A DNA stretch of 64,000 nt, taken from positions 806,001 through 870,000 of the forward strand of contig NZ_FRCN01000001.1 of the NCBI RefSeq assembly GCF_900142925.1. The letters run 5' to 3'. The notes under the pieces were generated by a model that made no database searches, was not told where the DNA came from, and was given only the letters and a program-made list of their open reading frames with translations. Numbering within the stretch: the first letter of the stretch is position 1; each line of letters starts with the position of its first letter. The DNA is from Chitinophaga sp. CF418. GTDB lineage: Bacteria > Bacteroidota > Bacteroidia > Chitinophagales > Chitinophagaceae. The position numbers and the translations under genes were made by a program. This document shows, piece by piece, positions 1 through 8,937 of this stretch.

Positions 1-1
1 T

Positions 2-451
2 CCGCAGGCCACAGATGAAGAGATCCTGCAGGTGATGAAACAGGCCAGCTGTAATACCTTACTGGAACGGGCAGATAATGGCCTGAACTCCGTGATCGGG
101 GAAGGCGGTATGAAGATATCCGGTGGAGAAAAACAGCGTTTATCAATTGCCCGTGCATTATTACGCCGTCCACGCCTGCTGGTATTTGACGAGGCAACAT
201 CTGCACTGGACTCTCTTACAGAAGAATCTATTTCCAATACAGTACGCGATATTACCTCCACGAGAGAACATATCACCGTTATGATCGCGCACCGTTTGTC
301 CACTATCATGCATGCCGACAGGATCTATGTACTTGAAAAAGGCCGCATTATAGAAACAGGCACACACGATAGGTTACTTGAAGAAAAGGGATTGTACTAT
401 GCAATGTGGAGGCAACAGATTGGAGAGAGGCTACAGATTGCGGAGAGATAG
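2..451 (+). CDS. ABC exporter ATPase, C-terminal part (cut by window edge)
   Basis: Nucleotide-binding domain end of an ABC transporter, open to the left edge of the window. Visible are the signature motif in the form ISGGEKQRLSIARALL, Walker B with D-loop (LLVFDEATSALD) and the switch histidine (IAHRLST), followed by the usual short tail. The spacing is that of fused membrane-ATPase exporters (MsbA/LmrA type), in which the ATPase is C-terminal, but the membrane part lies outside the window, so substrate and subfamily cannot be told. The next gene starts 15 bases after the stop. Confidence 0.9.
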   Translation, partial: PQATDEEILQVMKQASCNTLLERADNGLNSVIGEGGMKISGGEKQRLSIARALLRRPRLLVFDEATSALDSLTEESISNTVRDITSTREHITVMIAHRLSTIMHADRIYVLEKGRIIETGTHDRLLEEKGLYYAMWRQQIGERLQIAER

Positions 452-453
452 TT

Positions 454-461
454 TATCTTTG
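454..461 (+). promoter_or_regulatory. Bacteroidota-type -7 box with almost no leader
   Basis: TATCTTTG matches the TAnnTTTG consensus of Bacteroidota sigma-A promoters and lies five bases before the ATG of the DUF983 gene, so transcription would start at or next to the start codon. No TTG lies at the ideal spacing of about 19 bases upstream, which lowers confidence. Confidence 0.35.
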
Positions 462-466
462 CACCC

Positions 467-883
467 ATGAGCAATAAGCGACCAAACTACTTCCTGAGCA
501 TGCTATCTATGAAATGCCCGCATTGCCGCAGAGGAGATATGTTTAAGACGAAAAATGCATATACCAACCTTAGAAAGACGTTCGATATGCATGAACGCTG
601 TCCCGTTTGCGGGCAGAAATACGAACTGGAAACAGGTTTCTGGTTTGGTACCGGGTATGTCAGTTATGCTTTAGGCGTAGCTTTTTCAGTAGCAACACTA
701 ATTGCCTACTGGGTAATCTTTGGCTTATCATGGGCAGACAACAGCATCTTTATCTGGCTGGGCGTGAATGGCGTTCTACTGCTATTGCTGCAACCGTGGC
801 TGATGCGCATCAGCAGGGTCATATATCTTTACTTTTTTGTGTATTATGATGAAGACACGGCAAAGTTGCCGGAAAGTAAATAA
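467..883 (+). CDS. DUF983 family zinc-ribbon membrane protein
   Basis: Small protein of 138 residues. Two CxxC pairs (CPHC near residue 18 and CPVC near residue 46) form a zinc-ribbon-like N-terminal half. Two hydrophobic membrane segments follow (about residues 63-85 and 92-112). This arrangement and length are typical of DUF983, a family of unknown function common in Bacteroidota and Alphaproteobacteria. It follows the ABC exporter gene closely but has its own candidate promoter box and is followed by a strong terminator, so it may be a single-gene unit or the end of the exporter operon. Confidence 0.85.
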   Translation: MSNKRPNYFLSMLSMKCPHCRRGDMFKTKNAYTNLRKTFDMHERCPVCGQKYELETGFWFGTGYVSYALGVAFSVATLIAYWVIFGLSWADNSIFIWLGVNGVLLLLLQPWLMRISRVIYLYFFVYYDEDTAKLPESK

Positions 884-887
884 AAAG

Positions 888-916
888 AAGGCTGGCCTCA
901 GAAGGTCAGCCTTTTT
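888..916 (+). terminator. Rho-independent terminator after the DUF983 gene
   Basis: Ten-base-pair stem (888-897 with 904-913, one G-T pair), six-base loop, T-run at 912-916. Confidence 0.85.
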
Positions 917-1022
917 CATTTATAGCCGGAATTCATTGCATGACAGCACTGTCCATAAACAGCAACAGGAAATAATGCAGCTTTTCCACATTATTTCCTG
1001 TTGTCTGATCATTAATAACTAA

Positions 1023-3449
1023 TCACTTAAAATCAATCGGGATAGATACTTTCATGCTGAAAGTCCTGCCCATGTTAAATACGCCTACCCTGCCTGTTAC
1101 CTCATTCTCAGCAGCATATTTCAAACGGCTGAGGTGATTCTGGTAAGCTACATCCGTCAGGTTATTAGCCGCCAGATGCAGGGAGAACAATACCTTATTC
1201 TTTTTATTCACGAAATCAGTACCGATACCTGCGTTTAACAAAGCGTATCCGGGAGTAGCGGTTTCTGTCTGGTATGCATAGAAGACATCATTCTGTGCAA
1301 ATGTTTTGTCCAGCTGTACACCGATGTATGCATTCTGCATTGCACCCCCTACCTTTTTGAACTTCCCTTTCAGTTCAGAGAGCCAGCGTGCCGCCGGGAT
1401 ATTAGGCAGATATTTTGTAGAATCGGAGCCATTGGAGATAGATGAACGTACATAAGAGAACGTGTTCTCAAAATGCAGCCAGTCGATTGGATGCGGATGT
1501 ATGTCCAACATTAATTCTCCTCCATAAAGATTGGCAGTGTTCTGCTGATATTTGAATGCGGAATATCCTGCGTCATTATCTGTAGCCGGAATAGAGTCTG
1601 TGCCGGCTGCATTTACCAGCTTACGGGCAAAGATGAAATTGCTGATGTGATTATAGAATACACCGGCGGTAAGGGAAATGTGCTGTGAGTTAAACTCAAG
1701 TCCCAGATCGCCCTGTGTGCTCACTTCGGGCTTTAAGTCCTCGTTACCATATTCGTATTTGATAGTTCCTTCGTGCACACCGTTAGCTGCCAGTTCAGAA
1801 ATATTTGGTGAACGGAAACCACGGGCAACATTCAGCTTCAGGGTTACCTGCTGGCTGGCGGCATAGCTTAAGCCTGCACTACCAGATACATTGGAGAAGT
1901 CACGATCGAAGGTTGCGAATTTTGTTTCGCTACCCAACTGCAGCCCTTTAATATTCATATGGCGGTTGTCGAAACGCAAACCTCCGCTTACTGTCAGTTT
2001 ATCAAAGGTTTTGCTGGTTACTGCGAATACACCGGCATCGAAGAGGTCGTAAGACGGGATCAGGTATTCTTCTCCACCGATATTATTCTTCTGCTGCATA
2101 CCATTCACTCCGATAGTAGTCTGCCAGCCATTCATTTCCGGCAGATAGTATTTCAGTCCGTAGTTGAATGTATTCAACTTCAGTAACAGGTCCGGTTCAT
2201 CCGGTGCCAATACATTTCCCAGCTCCTTACGGCGGTTCCACTGATAGCCCAGCGTCAGTGCCAGCCGGCCACCATTATGCAGATAAACATTATTATCCCA
2301 AACCAGTTTGTTATGCGTGATCTTCTGGCGCGGTGCGCCGATGCTATAAGATTTAAAATCATCGTTCGTAGCTACGGCTTCGTCTTCTACCCCATTGTTG
2401 TTGACCGGTTTGATGAATTGCCCGTTCTCGTTACGGTCACCTTCTACCAGTCCTAATTCCTGGTTGAAGGAAGTAAAGCGAAGAACGGAAGATCCCCATT
2501 CTTTATTCAGCCCCAGGCTAGCACCGTAGTTGATGTTTTTGAATTTGGAGTTGAATACATAACCATCGTATTTATTCTTATAATCATGGGCAAATTTCTG
2601 TGTACCAAAAGCGCTCCAGCTCAGACCTCCCTTTGTGGTGCCGGCGATATCCGCATGGTAGGATATCTGTCCATTGTTGGTAAGGTAGTTAGCCGCTACA
2701 TTACCTTTTATCTGACCGGCAGCAACATTACCAGGAGGAACAATATTCACAACACCGGCAAGCGCATCGGAACCATATACCAGGGAAGCAGGGCCTTTCA
2801 GCACTTCCACTTTGCTTACATTATAATCATCGATCTCAATACCGTGTTCGTCTCCCCACTGCTGTCCTTCCTGGCGTATACCATCTCCTACCACAACTAC
2901 ACGGTTATATCCCAGACCACGGATAAAAGGTTTGGAGATTGCCGGTCCTGTAGTCAGCTGACTTACACCTGGCAGTTTGGCAATCGCATCAATGATATTG
3001 GTAGAGATGTTGGCATCCAGGTAATCCCTTCTTACAATACTTACCGGTGTAGGCGTTTTTTTCAAGGTAGTGGCCATGTTAACACCAGTGATCACCACTT
3101 CATTTTTCTCAAGCAGCGTCTCTGACAGGGTAAAGTCCTGTTGTGTAACGCCGTTGATCTGTACTGTTTCTGTAAATGCGGCATAGCCTATATAATGCAC
3201 TTCCACCAGGAATTTACCTTTAGGAAGATTTTTGATCTCATATTCACCCTGCGCATTGGCAGAAGCACCAACATGCAGGTCTGGCAAATAAATAGTAGCC
3301 CCGGGTAAAGGACTATGAGAAGACTTATCTGTCACTGTTCCTTTAAGCGAACTGCCGGCATCGTCGCCATTTAACATTGAGGCAAAACCGGAGGTATATG
3401 TAAGCAAGCTGGTAACTAAAACTATAATGAAGACACGTAAATAGTGCAT
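1023..3449 (-). CDS. TonB-dependent outer-membrane receptor, ZnuD-like
   Basis: Receptor of 808 residues for energy-dependent uptake across the outer membrane. In order: signal peptide (about 1-23), a carboxypeptidase-regulatory-like domain (about 35-115, from LKGTVTDKSSHSPLPGATIY), a plug domain (about 120-240), then a beta-barrel ending in a C-terminal aromatic signature (VSIPIDFK). The plug carries EGQQWGDEHGIEID, a motif I associate with zinc receptors of the ZnuD type. The gene just upstream on the same strand encodes a small His-rich membrane protein, which fits a metal-uptake unit. A weak dyad at 3495-3512 and a short GC hairpin at 3516-3527 lie between the two genes; whether a Zur- or Fur-like repressor binds there is not established. 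Metal specificity is an inference. Confidence 0.85.
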   Translation of the reverse strand: MHYLRVFIIVLVTSLLTYTSGFASMLNGDDAGSSLKGTVTDKSSHSPLPGATIYLPDLHVGASANAQGEYEIKNLPKGKFLVEVHYIGYAAFTETVQINGVTQQDFTLSETLLEKNEVVITGVNMATTLKKTPTPVSIVRRDYLDANISTNIIDAIAKLPGVSQLTTGPAISKPFIRGLGYNRVVVVGDGIRQEGQQWGDEHGIEIDDYNVSKVEVLKGPASLVYGSDALAGVVNIVPPGNVAAGQIKGNVAANYLTNNGQISYHADIAGTTKGGLSWSAFGTQKFAHDYKNKYDGYVFNSKFKNINYGASLGLNKEWGSSVLRFTSFNQELGLVEGDRNENGQFIKPVNNNGVEDEAVATNDDFKSYSIGAPRQKITHNKLVWDNNVYLHNGGRLALTLGYQWNRRKELGNVLAPDEPDLLLKLNTFNYGLKYYLPEMNGWQTTIGVNGMQQKNNIGGEEYLIPSYDLFDAGVFAVTSKTFDKLTVSGGLRFDNRHMNIKGLQLGSETKFATFDRDFSNVSGSAGLSYAASQQVTLKLNVARGFRSPNISELAANGVHEGTIKYEYGNEDLKPEVSTQGDLGLEFNSQHISLTAGVFYNHISNFIFARKLVNAAGTDSIPATDNDAGYSAFKYQQNTANLYGGELMLDIHPHPIDWLHFENTFSYVRSSISNGSDSTKYLPNIPAARWLSELKGKFKKVGGAMQNAYIGVQLDKTFAQNDVFYAYQTETATPGYALLNAGIGTDFVNKKNKVLFSLHLAANNLTDVAYQNHLSRLKYAAENEVTGRVGVFNMGRTFSMKVSIPIDFK

Positions 3450-3551
3450 AGAAAGATTTGTTTATAGACAATTATCTATACAGCAACGCTGTAGTTGCCA
3501 TAATAGTAACAATACGGGCGAACGCCCTTTCATAAGAGTGTATGTAAAAAA

Positions 3552-3878
3552 CTAAACGAGGGCTATTGCCGGGGGCGCACGAGGGGAAAGTGTTCTGTAG
3601 GGTAGGTATTCAATAACCGGGATAACCGGGATGACGTAGTGCCAGGAGATCTCTTTCACCAGTACATGATAAAACGTAGTGGTGTGTTCATAAGGTTCCG
3701 GCTCTATATGCAGGAAACCGCAATGCACGTGTTTAGCAGACAAAGCGGGACCATGCTTTGCTACCGGAGCTTCATCTTCAGTATCATGGTGCGGGAAAAA
3801 CTGGTGTATAAATGCCCGGGGGGTAGTATTGAATACAAATACCCCCAACAGCATGATAGCCAATATTCTGTATAACAC
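3552..3878 (-). CDS. Small His-rich membrane-anchored protein upstream of the TonB receptor
   Basis: About 108 residues. One hydrophobic N-terminal helix (RILAIMLLGVFVFNTTP) is followed by a segment rich in His and acidic residues (FPHHDTEDE, KHVHCGFLHIE). Small proteins of this pattern often sit beside ZnuD-like or copper TonB receptors in Bacteroidota, and the residues suggest metal binding, but no named family was recognised with confidence. The start is uncertain: the frame is open upstream from a TTG near 3935, a GTG at 3878 places the hydrophobic helix at the N-terminus, and an ATG lies at 3854. It is probably co-transcribed with the receptor. Confidence 0.55.
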   Translation of the reverse strand: MLYRILAIMLLGVFVFNTTPRAFIHQFFPHHDTEDEAPVAKHGPALSAKHVHCGFLHIEPEPYEHTTTFYHVLVKEISWHYVIPVIPVIEYLPYRTLSPRAPPAIALV

Positions 3879-4005
3879 CTTATGCTTCAGATCATGAGTT
3901 TGAACGATAACAAAGATATGGAATAAATGCAACAATGTTGCCTATGAGTACGAATAGTCCATAGATGAGCGAAAAGGCTGATAGCTGGCTGACGGACTTA
4001 TAATG

Positions 4006-4035
4006 AAAAAAGTCCATAGCAGGGCTGCTATGGAC
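4006..4035 (-). terminator. Terminator of the DUF1501 gene
   Basis: Perfect 11-bp stem (4012-4022 with 4025-4035) and, on the minus strand, a run of six T at 4011-4006. It lies 26 bases beyond the DUF1501 stop codon. Confidence 0.8.
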
Positions 4036-4060
4036 ATTCGGCTATTTTTCGTGCTGATTA

Positions 4061-5635
4061 TTAATACTTTACCTTCAGCATAGATCTTACATGCTGGTAT
4101 ACACCGTTCTGGAGACGTGCGTAGAAGATACCGCTGGCAAGGTTACCGCTATCAAAAGTGATGCTGTATTCCCCCGCAGGCTGGATCTTGTTCACAGGCG
4201 TTGCCACCAGACGCCCCATGGTATCAAAGACCTGAACCAGGGTATGTCCGCCCCTGGTTTTATATTTCAGGTTTGTGGTAGACACGAACGGATTCGGATA
4301 GTTGGTGATCAGGTTATTGCTGCCGTTATTTACATCGTCAATGCTCGTCAATGTACCGCAGGCGATACCACTCACGATAGGCAAACGCTGGTAATCTTTG
4401 AAGAGAATGGTCTGTAATGTAGCATTGTCCACGCAGAACCATTGTTCCAACAGGGAAGCATACACAGAACGGAAGTCGTACTGCATAGGCATATTATCGG
4501 CCACATTGGTCTCTGTAGGGATATCGGGAGAAGATCCGAGTACTCCCTGCAGCACATAGTCGCCGAATACGATCATTGGAGCAGCAGCACCGTGGTCGGT
4601 ACCCATACTACCATTGGATTTGATACGACGGCCGAACTCAGAGAAGGTCATACCCACTACACGACGGGAGGCCTTAAGTTTGGTCAGATCGTCCATGAAT
4701 GCCTTAATGGAATCCGACAGCTGTCCCAGGAGCACTGCGTGATCGCCTTTGGTCGTATCACCGGACTGTGTCTGATTAGCGTGTGTATCGAAGAAGGCGT
4801 GCGTTACCATGTAGAGGCGGGTCTTCAAACCACCTGCTACCAGGCGCGCTACTATTTTCAGCTGCTCTGCCAGCCTGTTGTCAGGATAAGGGCTCTGTGA
4901 CGTAACATTCGCAGCGGCCTTTTTGATAGCGTCAGCAAATTTATTGGACTGCTTAGCGATCAGGCGTACATATTCCAATTCAACACCGGCATGGGTATTA
5001 GGAACTGGATCATTAATATCTTCAATCAGGTTATAGAAGTCGGTAGAACTGGAGATCGCCACCGCCATATTTGCATCATTACCCTGGAATACCGGAGAAG
5101 TGAGGGAACCGATCTGGATAGCCAGTGGCTCAGCGCCTTCATAAGCATCGGGGAAACCTGGGAACTGTGTTTCCAGGTAGCGGCCCGCCCAGCCGGTTTC
5201 GAGGATCTGGTTCTGATCGGAACCGCTCATCCAGATATCCATTGCGCGGAAGTGGGAATAGTCCGGAGAAGGATAACCTACGCTCTGGATCACGCACACT
5301 TTACCATTATCGTACAGGTCCTGGAGACCTGTCATGGCAGGGTGAAAACCTGTTTTAATATTGTTGGCCAGTGGCAATACCGCTCCTTCGGGGATAGCGA
5401 TATTTTTACGGGCGTTCTGATAATCCCCGTATACATCCAGCGGAACTATCATATTAAGACCATCATTACCACCGATCATCTGGATCATCACCAACACGTG
5501 GTCATTATCTTCTGCAGATTTCTGCAACGCATTCAGCAACGATGAAGCGCCGAAAGCCTTTACAGAAAATCCATTTATAAAGGTAGGCAGAACTGTTGCC
5601 GGGGCGGAATATTTAAGGAAGTCTCTGCGTTTCAT
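4061..5635 (-). CDS. DUF1501 family secreted protein with type IX sorting domain
   Basis: Protein of 524 residues. The N-terminus has a twin-arginine-like leader (MKRRDFLKYSAPATVLPTF), typical of DUF1501 proteins, which belong to the alkaline-phosphatase/sulfatase-like fold but have no firmly assigned reaction. DUF1501 fills about residues 45-420 (GGNDGLNMIVPLD; SEFGRRIKSNGSMGTDHGAA near the C-terminal part, the usual metal-site-like region). The last 80 residues (from NYPNPFVSTTNLKYK) are a type A C-terminal sorting domain of the type IX secretion system, so the protein should be exported and held at the cell surface. It follows the DUF1800 gene by 21 bases, the pairing normally seen for these two families, and shares its operon. 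Confidence 0.9.
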   Translation of the reverse strand: MKRRDFLKYSAPATVLPTFINGFSVKAFGASSLLNALQKSAEDNDHVLVMIQMIGGNDGLNMIVPLDVYGDYQNARKNIAIPEGAVLPLANNIKTGFHPAMTGLQDLYDNGKVCVIQSVGYPSPDYSHFRAMDIWMSGSDQNQILETGWAGRYLETQFPGFPDAYEGAEPLAIQIGSLTSPVFQGNDANMAVAISSSTDFYNLIEDINDPVPNTHAGVELEYVRLIAKQSNKFADAIKKAAANVTSQSPYPDNRLAEQLKIVARLVAGGLKTRLYMVTHAFFDTHANQTQSGDTTKGDHAVLLGQLSDSIKAFMDDLTKLKASRRVVGMTFSEFGRRIKSNGSMGTDHGAAAPMIVFGDYVLQGVLGSSPDIPTETNVADNMPMQYDFRSVYASLLEQWFCVDNATLQTILFKDYQRLPIVSGIACGTLTSIDDVNNGSNNLITNYPNPFVSTTNLKYKTRGGHTLVQVFDTMGRLVATPVNKIQPAGEYSITFDSGNLASGIFYARLQNGVYQHVRSMLKVKY

Positions 5636-5656
5636 AGTTAATAGGTCTTTCTAAGA

Positions 5657-7303
5657 TCAGGCTAATTGATATTCAGATAAATTCATCAGGTACTTGTACA
5701 GTGTCTGGAGGCGGCTTTCCACGATGTTGCGGTTAGCAGCTGTAGGAGTGGATTTCCAGGTATTCCAGGCATCTGTCCAATAGTAGTCGCTGTTAGGGCT
5801 CTGGCCACTGAGCAGGATGATGTTCTTTATTCTTGCCTTTGATGCGTCAGATAATTCGATACGGTATAAGAGGTCCAGTGCGTCCTGGATCAGCGTAACA
5901 GGATTGGAGGGATCTGAGAATTTTTCTGTGAAAGCCAGTACATCGATCTTTACACCACCGAAACCGCCGGTACTGATGATGGAGTCAGTCATCAGGTTAC
6001 GCTTAGGCAGGGTGTCTGTATTGATCCAGATCTCATGAAACTGAGGCGCCAGGCGATAGGCTTCCCAGCCTGCTACCTGTGGAGGATCTCCAATGTCCTG
6101 CAGCATGCTGGCGCAATGGCGGCGGATAGCATCCAGAGACTCATGAGCCGCCATATAGTCTGTCGGGAACTCTATACCATATTCACGTACCAGACCTACG
6201 GCAAATTCCATAGGGCTCTTGATGAGCGCCGACATATTTAACGGATCGAAGAAGTGCTCACTCTTGAACAAGGCCTTGAGTACCGGTTTCAGTTCAAAGT
6301 TGTTAGCACGGAAGATCGCTGCCAGTGGTATGATCACATTCTGTTCCACTGCATCATCTATCAGGTAGTACACGAAGAAACGGTACAGTTTACGGCAGAT
6401 GAACTTTGATACTTCCTGCTGCGCGAAAATGATATTCAGCAGATCATCCAGTTCGCTGGCGCCTTCGGCACCTGTTTTACCGGTGATCTTGCTACTATTA
6501 TAAAAACTGGAGAATTCTTTGTTGGTGATCACGTGCTGTGTAGAGTCAAAGTAAGACTCTATTGTCAGCGGATTGATCCTGTAACCGGTTAATACGGTAG
6601 CGGTAGTTCTTACGTCTTCCTCTGTATAAGCAGAATCCGGGCCTTTACCCACGGTGAACAGCTCATGCAGCTCACGGCCATAGTTCTCATCCGGGCTTTC
6701 CTTTCCGTTCAGATAGCCGTTCAGGTATTTGAGCATAGCCGGGTCGAGGGTAACAGCTTTGGTCAATGCCTTGAAATTGCCGGTAGCATTATTTCTCAAC
6801 ATGACGTTGTGCTTATATATATAGCGGGCTTCATTCACCATATCCATTTCTGTTGCGAAATGGTTATGCCAGAAGAGCACCATCTTTTCCTGGATACTGC
6901 GTGACTGGTCTATCATTACCTTCAGCCACCATGCTTTATAGGAAGACCATCTTTTCCTGTCAAGATCTCCTTCTTCAGGAGCGGGAGCTGAATTCACCCA
7001 GGTAGCGCCGGGAGCGATACCGGTTTCGTCTTCTCCATATGTATTTAATGGCTGTGTGGTAACAGGGGTAACGGTATCGATCAACGCATCTACCGCTGCG
7101 TCCATGCCCAGACCTTTAGCCCATGCTACATCTTCAGGAGTGGAACCAAACATGGTGCGTTTTAGCAGGTGTACTGCCTGGGCGGTACCAAATTCTCCTG
7201 TATATGCTGTAATGCCAGAATCAGTACGAAAGCCAGTAGTCTTCGCTTGGACTGCTGTTTGCTGGCGTTTGGCAGGAAGCGTAAGGAATTGTCTGCGATC
7301 CAT
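5657..7303 (-). CDS. DUF1800 domain-containing protein
   Basis: Protein of 548 residues and the usual operon partner of DUF1501. DUF1800 hallmarks seen are AVHLLKRTMFGSTPEDVAWA near residue 42, the MVLFWHNHFATE motif near residue 140, NYGRELHELFTVGKGPDS near 207 and DDVRTTATVLTGYR near 230. The N-terminus (MDRRQFLTLPAKRQQ) resembles a degenerate twin-arginine leader without a long hydrophobic core, so its export route is unclear. No sorting domain is present, unlike in its partner. The function of the family is unknown; it is widespread in Planctomycetes and Bacteroidota, often with surface or degradative genes. It is the first gene of the two-gene operon. Confidence 0.9.
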   Translation of the reverse strand: MDRRQFLTLPAKRQQTAVQAKTTGFRTDSGITAYTGEFGTAQAVHLLKRTMFGSTPEDVAWAKGLGMDAAVDALIDTVTPVTTQPLNTYGEDETGIAPGATWVNSAPAPEEGDLDRKRWSSYKAWWLKVMIDQSRSIQEKMVLFWHNHFATEMDMVNEARYIYKHNVMLRNNATGNFKALTKAVTLDPAMLKYLNGYLNGKESPDENYGRELHELFTVGKGPDSAYTEEDVRTTATVLTGYRINPLTIESYFDSTQHVITNKEFSSFYNSSKITGKTGAEGASELDDLLNIIFAQQEVSKFICRKLYRFFVYYLIDDAVEQNVIIPLAAIFRANNFELKPVLKALFKSEHFFDPLNMSALIKSPMEFAVGLVREYGIEFPTDYMAAHESLDAIRRHCASMLQDIGDPPQVAGWEAYRLAPQFHEIWINTDTLPKRNLMTDSIISTGGFGGVKIDVLAFTEKFSDPSNPVTLIQDALDLLYRIELSDASKARIKNIILLSGQSPNSDYYWTDAWNTWKSTPTAANRNIVESRLQTLYKYLMNLSEYQLA

Positions 7304-7445
7304 AGATAGTTATGATATGGTTGTATTGATATAGGGAAAAATGACTAATGTAGGCTTTTACACAGGTCCCATTTGCGGATCCAAATTAATAAAAACTTAA
7401 ATTCAAGCAGATTATTTTATTTATTGCATAATACTCAAAAAGAAA

Positions 7446-7477
7446 AGGGGCTGACTACCATTAAATTAGTCAACCCC
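7446..7477 (-). terminator. Terminator of the thiolase gene
   Basis: Stem 7447-7457 with 7467-7477 (one mismatch), nine-base loop, followed on the minus strand by a T-rich tract at 7446-7441. It lies 21 bases beyond the thiolase stop. Confidence 0.75.
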
Positions 7478-7497
7478 TACTCACTATATATCTTTTA

Positions 7498-8673
7498 CTA
7501 TAATCGTTCGATCACGCCGGCAATTCCTTGTCCGCCGCCCACGCAGGCGGTGACGATGCCATATTTCTTATCAAGGCGTTTCAAATCGCTGAGTATCTGC
7601 ACTGTCAGCTTAGCGCCGGTACATCCAAGAGGATGTCCCAGTGCGATTGCTCCACCGTTGATATTCACCAGTTCAGGATCGATGCCCAGTTCACGGATCA
7701 CCGCTACTGACTGGGAGGCAAAAGCCTCATTCAGTTCCACCAGGTTAATATCGTTCAGTGATTTACCTGCCTGTTTAAGCGCTTTCGGGATGGCCGCCAC
7801 CGGTCCGATACCCATGATACGAGGGTGTACCCCTGCTGAAGAACAGGCTACCAACCGGCCGATAGGCTGTAGGTTCAGCTCTTTTACCATGGTTTCACTC
7901 ATGACGATGACAAAAGCAGCACCGTCTGATGTCTGAGAGGAGTTGCCTGCGGTCACACTACCACCCGCTGCAAATACCGGTTTTAGCTTAGCCAGTGCCT
8001 CCGGAGAGGTATCTGCTCTTGGACCTTCGTCTGTATCTACTGTGTAAGTTCGGGTCTGTTTACGGCCCTTTTCATCCACGTATACTTCATTTACGGCTAT
8101 CGGGAGGATGCCTTCCTTAAAATAGCCGTTCTGGATAGCTTTAATGGCTTTCTGATGGGATCCGTAAGCAAATGCATCCTGGTCTTCACGGGATACGTTG
8201 AACTCCCGTGCCACCGCTTCTGCGGTCAATCCCATGCCCAGGTAATACTCCGGCGTTGTACTGGCGACAGTGTAATTGGGAACTGTCTTCCAGCCGGCTA
8301 CGGGTACGAGGCTCATGCTCTCTGTCCCTCCTGCTATGATACAGTGCGCCATTCCTGACTGGATCTTGGCGGTCGCAATGGCGATGGTTTCCAGTCCGGA
8401 AGCACAATAACGGTTCACCGTCATGCCGGGAACTTCTATTCCCAGTGCGCGTACGGATATCATGCGGCCGATCTGCAGCCCCTGTTCAGCTTCAGGTACT
8501 GCATTACCCACGATCAGGTCGTCTACTCTCTTAGGGTCGAGCTGAGGGACGCTCTTTAATAATCCGGTAATTACATCCACGGCCAGGTCATCAGGCCGGT
8601 AAAAGCGGAAGCCGCCCCGCTTGGCCTTGCCTACGGCGGTTCTAAAGCCGGCTACTATATATGCTGTTTCCAT
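7498..8673 (-). CDS. Acetyl-CoA acyltransferase (thiolase)
   Basis: Thiolase of 391 residues, the normal length for the FadA/AtoB family. It cleaves 3-ketoacyl-CoA with CoA, or condenses two acyl-CoAs. The nucleophilic Cys is in RYCASGLETIA (about residue 88), the catalytic His in GGAIALGHPLGCTGA (about 347), and the second Cys in CVGGGQG (about 379). The wording of the active-site blocks is closer to the degradative 3-ketoacyl-CoA thiolases than to biosynthetic AtoB, but the two cannot be separated with certainty by eye. The usual partner, a 3-hydroxyacyl-CoA dehydrogenase/hydratase, is not upstream within the window: tRNA-Lys follows instead, so this gene is a single unit with its own terminator. 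Confidence 0.9.
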   Translation of the reverse strand: METAYIVAGFRTAVGKAKRGGFRFYRPDDLAVDVITGLLKSVPQLDPKRVDDLIVGNAVPEAEQGLQIGRMISVRALGIEVPGMTVNRYCASGLETIAIATAKIQSGMAHCIIAGGTESMSLVPVAGWKTVPNYTVASTTPEYYLGMGLTAEAVAREFNVSREDQDAFAYGSHQKAIKAIQNGYFKEGILPIAVNEVYVDEKGRKQTRTYTVDTDEGPRADTSPEALAKLKPVFAAGGSVTAGNSSQTSDGAAFVIVMSETMVKELNLQPIGRLVACSSAGVHPRIMGIGPVAAIPKALKQAGKSLNDINLVELNEAFASQSVAVIRELGIDPELVNINGGAIALGHPLGCTGAKLTVQILSDLKRLDKKYGIVTACVGGGQGIAGVIERL

Positions 8674-8730
8674 TCCTTTTCTCCTTTTCCGGGTGTAAAA
8701 ACCCGATTTTTTTCTTTTAAGTTAAAGAAG

Positions 8731-8763
8731 TTTTGTGAAATAGAAAACAAGGTGTTAGATTTG
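8731..8763 (+). promoter_or_regulatory. Promoter of tRNA-Lys
   Basis: TTTTG (8731-8735), a 20-base spacer, then TAGATTTG (8756-8763). This fits the Bacteroidota TTTG-N19/20-TAnnTTTG consensus and lies about 20 bases before the tRNA. Confidence 0.65.
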
Positions 8764-8783
8764 CAGCCCGCAATAGCGGAAAA

Positions 8784-8857
8784 GACTCCTTAGCTCAGCT
8801 GGTTAGAGCTACTGACTCTTAATCAGTAGGTCCAGGGTTCGAGTCCCTGAGGGGTCA
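8784..8857 (+). tRNA. tRNA-Lys (anticodon CTT)
   Basis: Full cloverleaf: the acceptor stem pairs GACTCCT (8784-8790) with AGGGGTC (8850-8856) including one wobble pair, the D-arm is GCTC/GAGC, the anticodon arm ACTGA/TCAGT encloses loop CTCTTAA with anticodon CTT, and the T-arm CAGGG/CCCTG encloses TTCGAGT. The 3' CCA is not encoded. It is flanked by a good promoter and a terminator, so it is transcribed alone. Confidence 0.95.
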
Positions 8858-8861
8858 CGGT

Positions 8862-8896
8862 AAAACGCTTCAGGTTTTAAACCTGAAGCGTTTTTT
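8862..8896 (+). terminator. Terminator of tRNA-Lys
   Basis: Long perfect stem centred on 8879 (ACGCTTCAGG on the left arm, CCTGAAGCGT on the right) followed by a run of T at 8891-8896. Confidence 0.9.
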
Positions 8897-8937
8897 ATTG
8901 TAGGTACCTCTCCGCATTAAAACCGAAAAGCTCTATT

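Noticed and set aside
2586..3125. Long plus-strand open frame inside the TonB receptor gene
   Set aside because: It is the antisense shadow of the receptor coding sequence; the minus-strand frame has clear domains.
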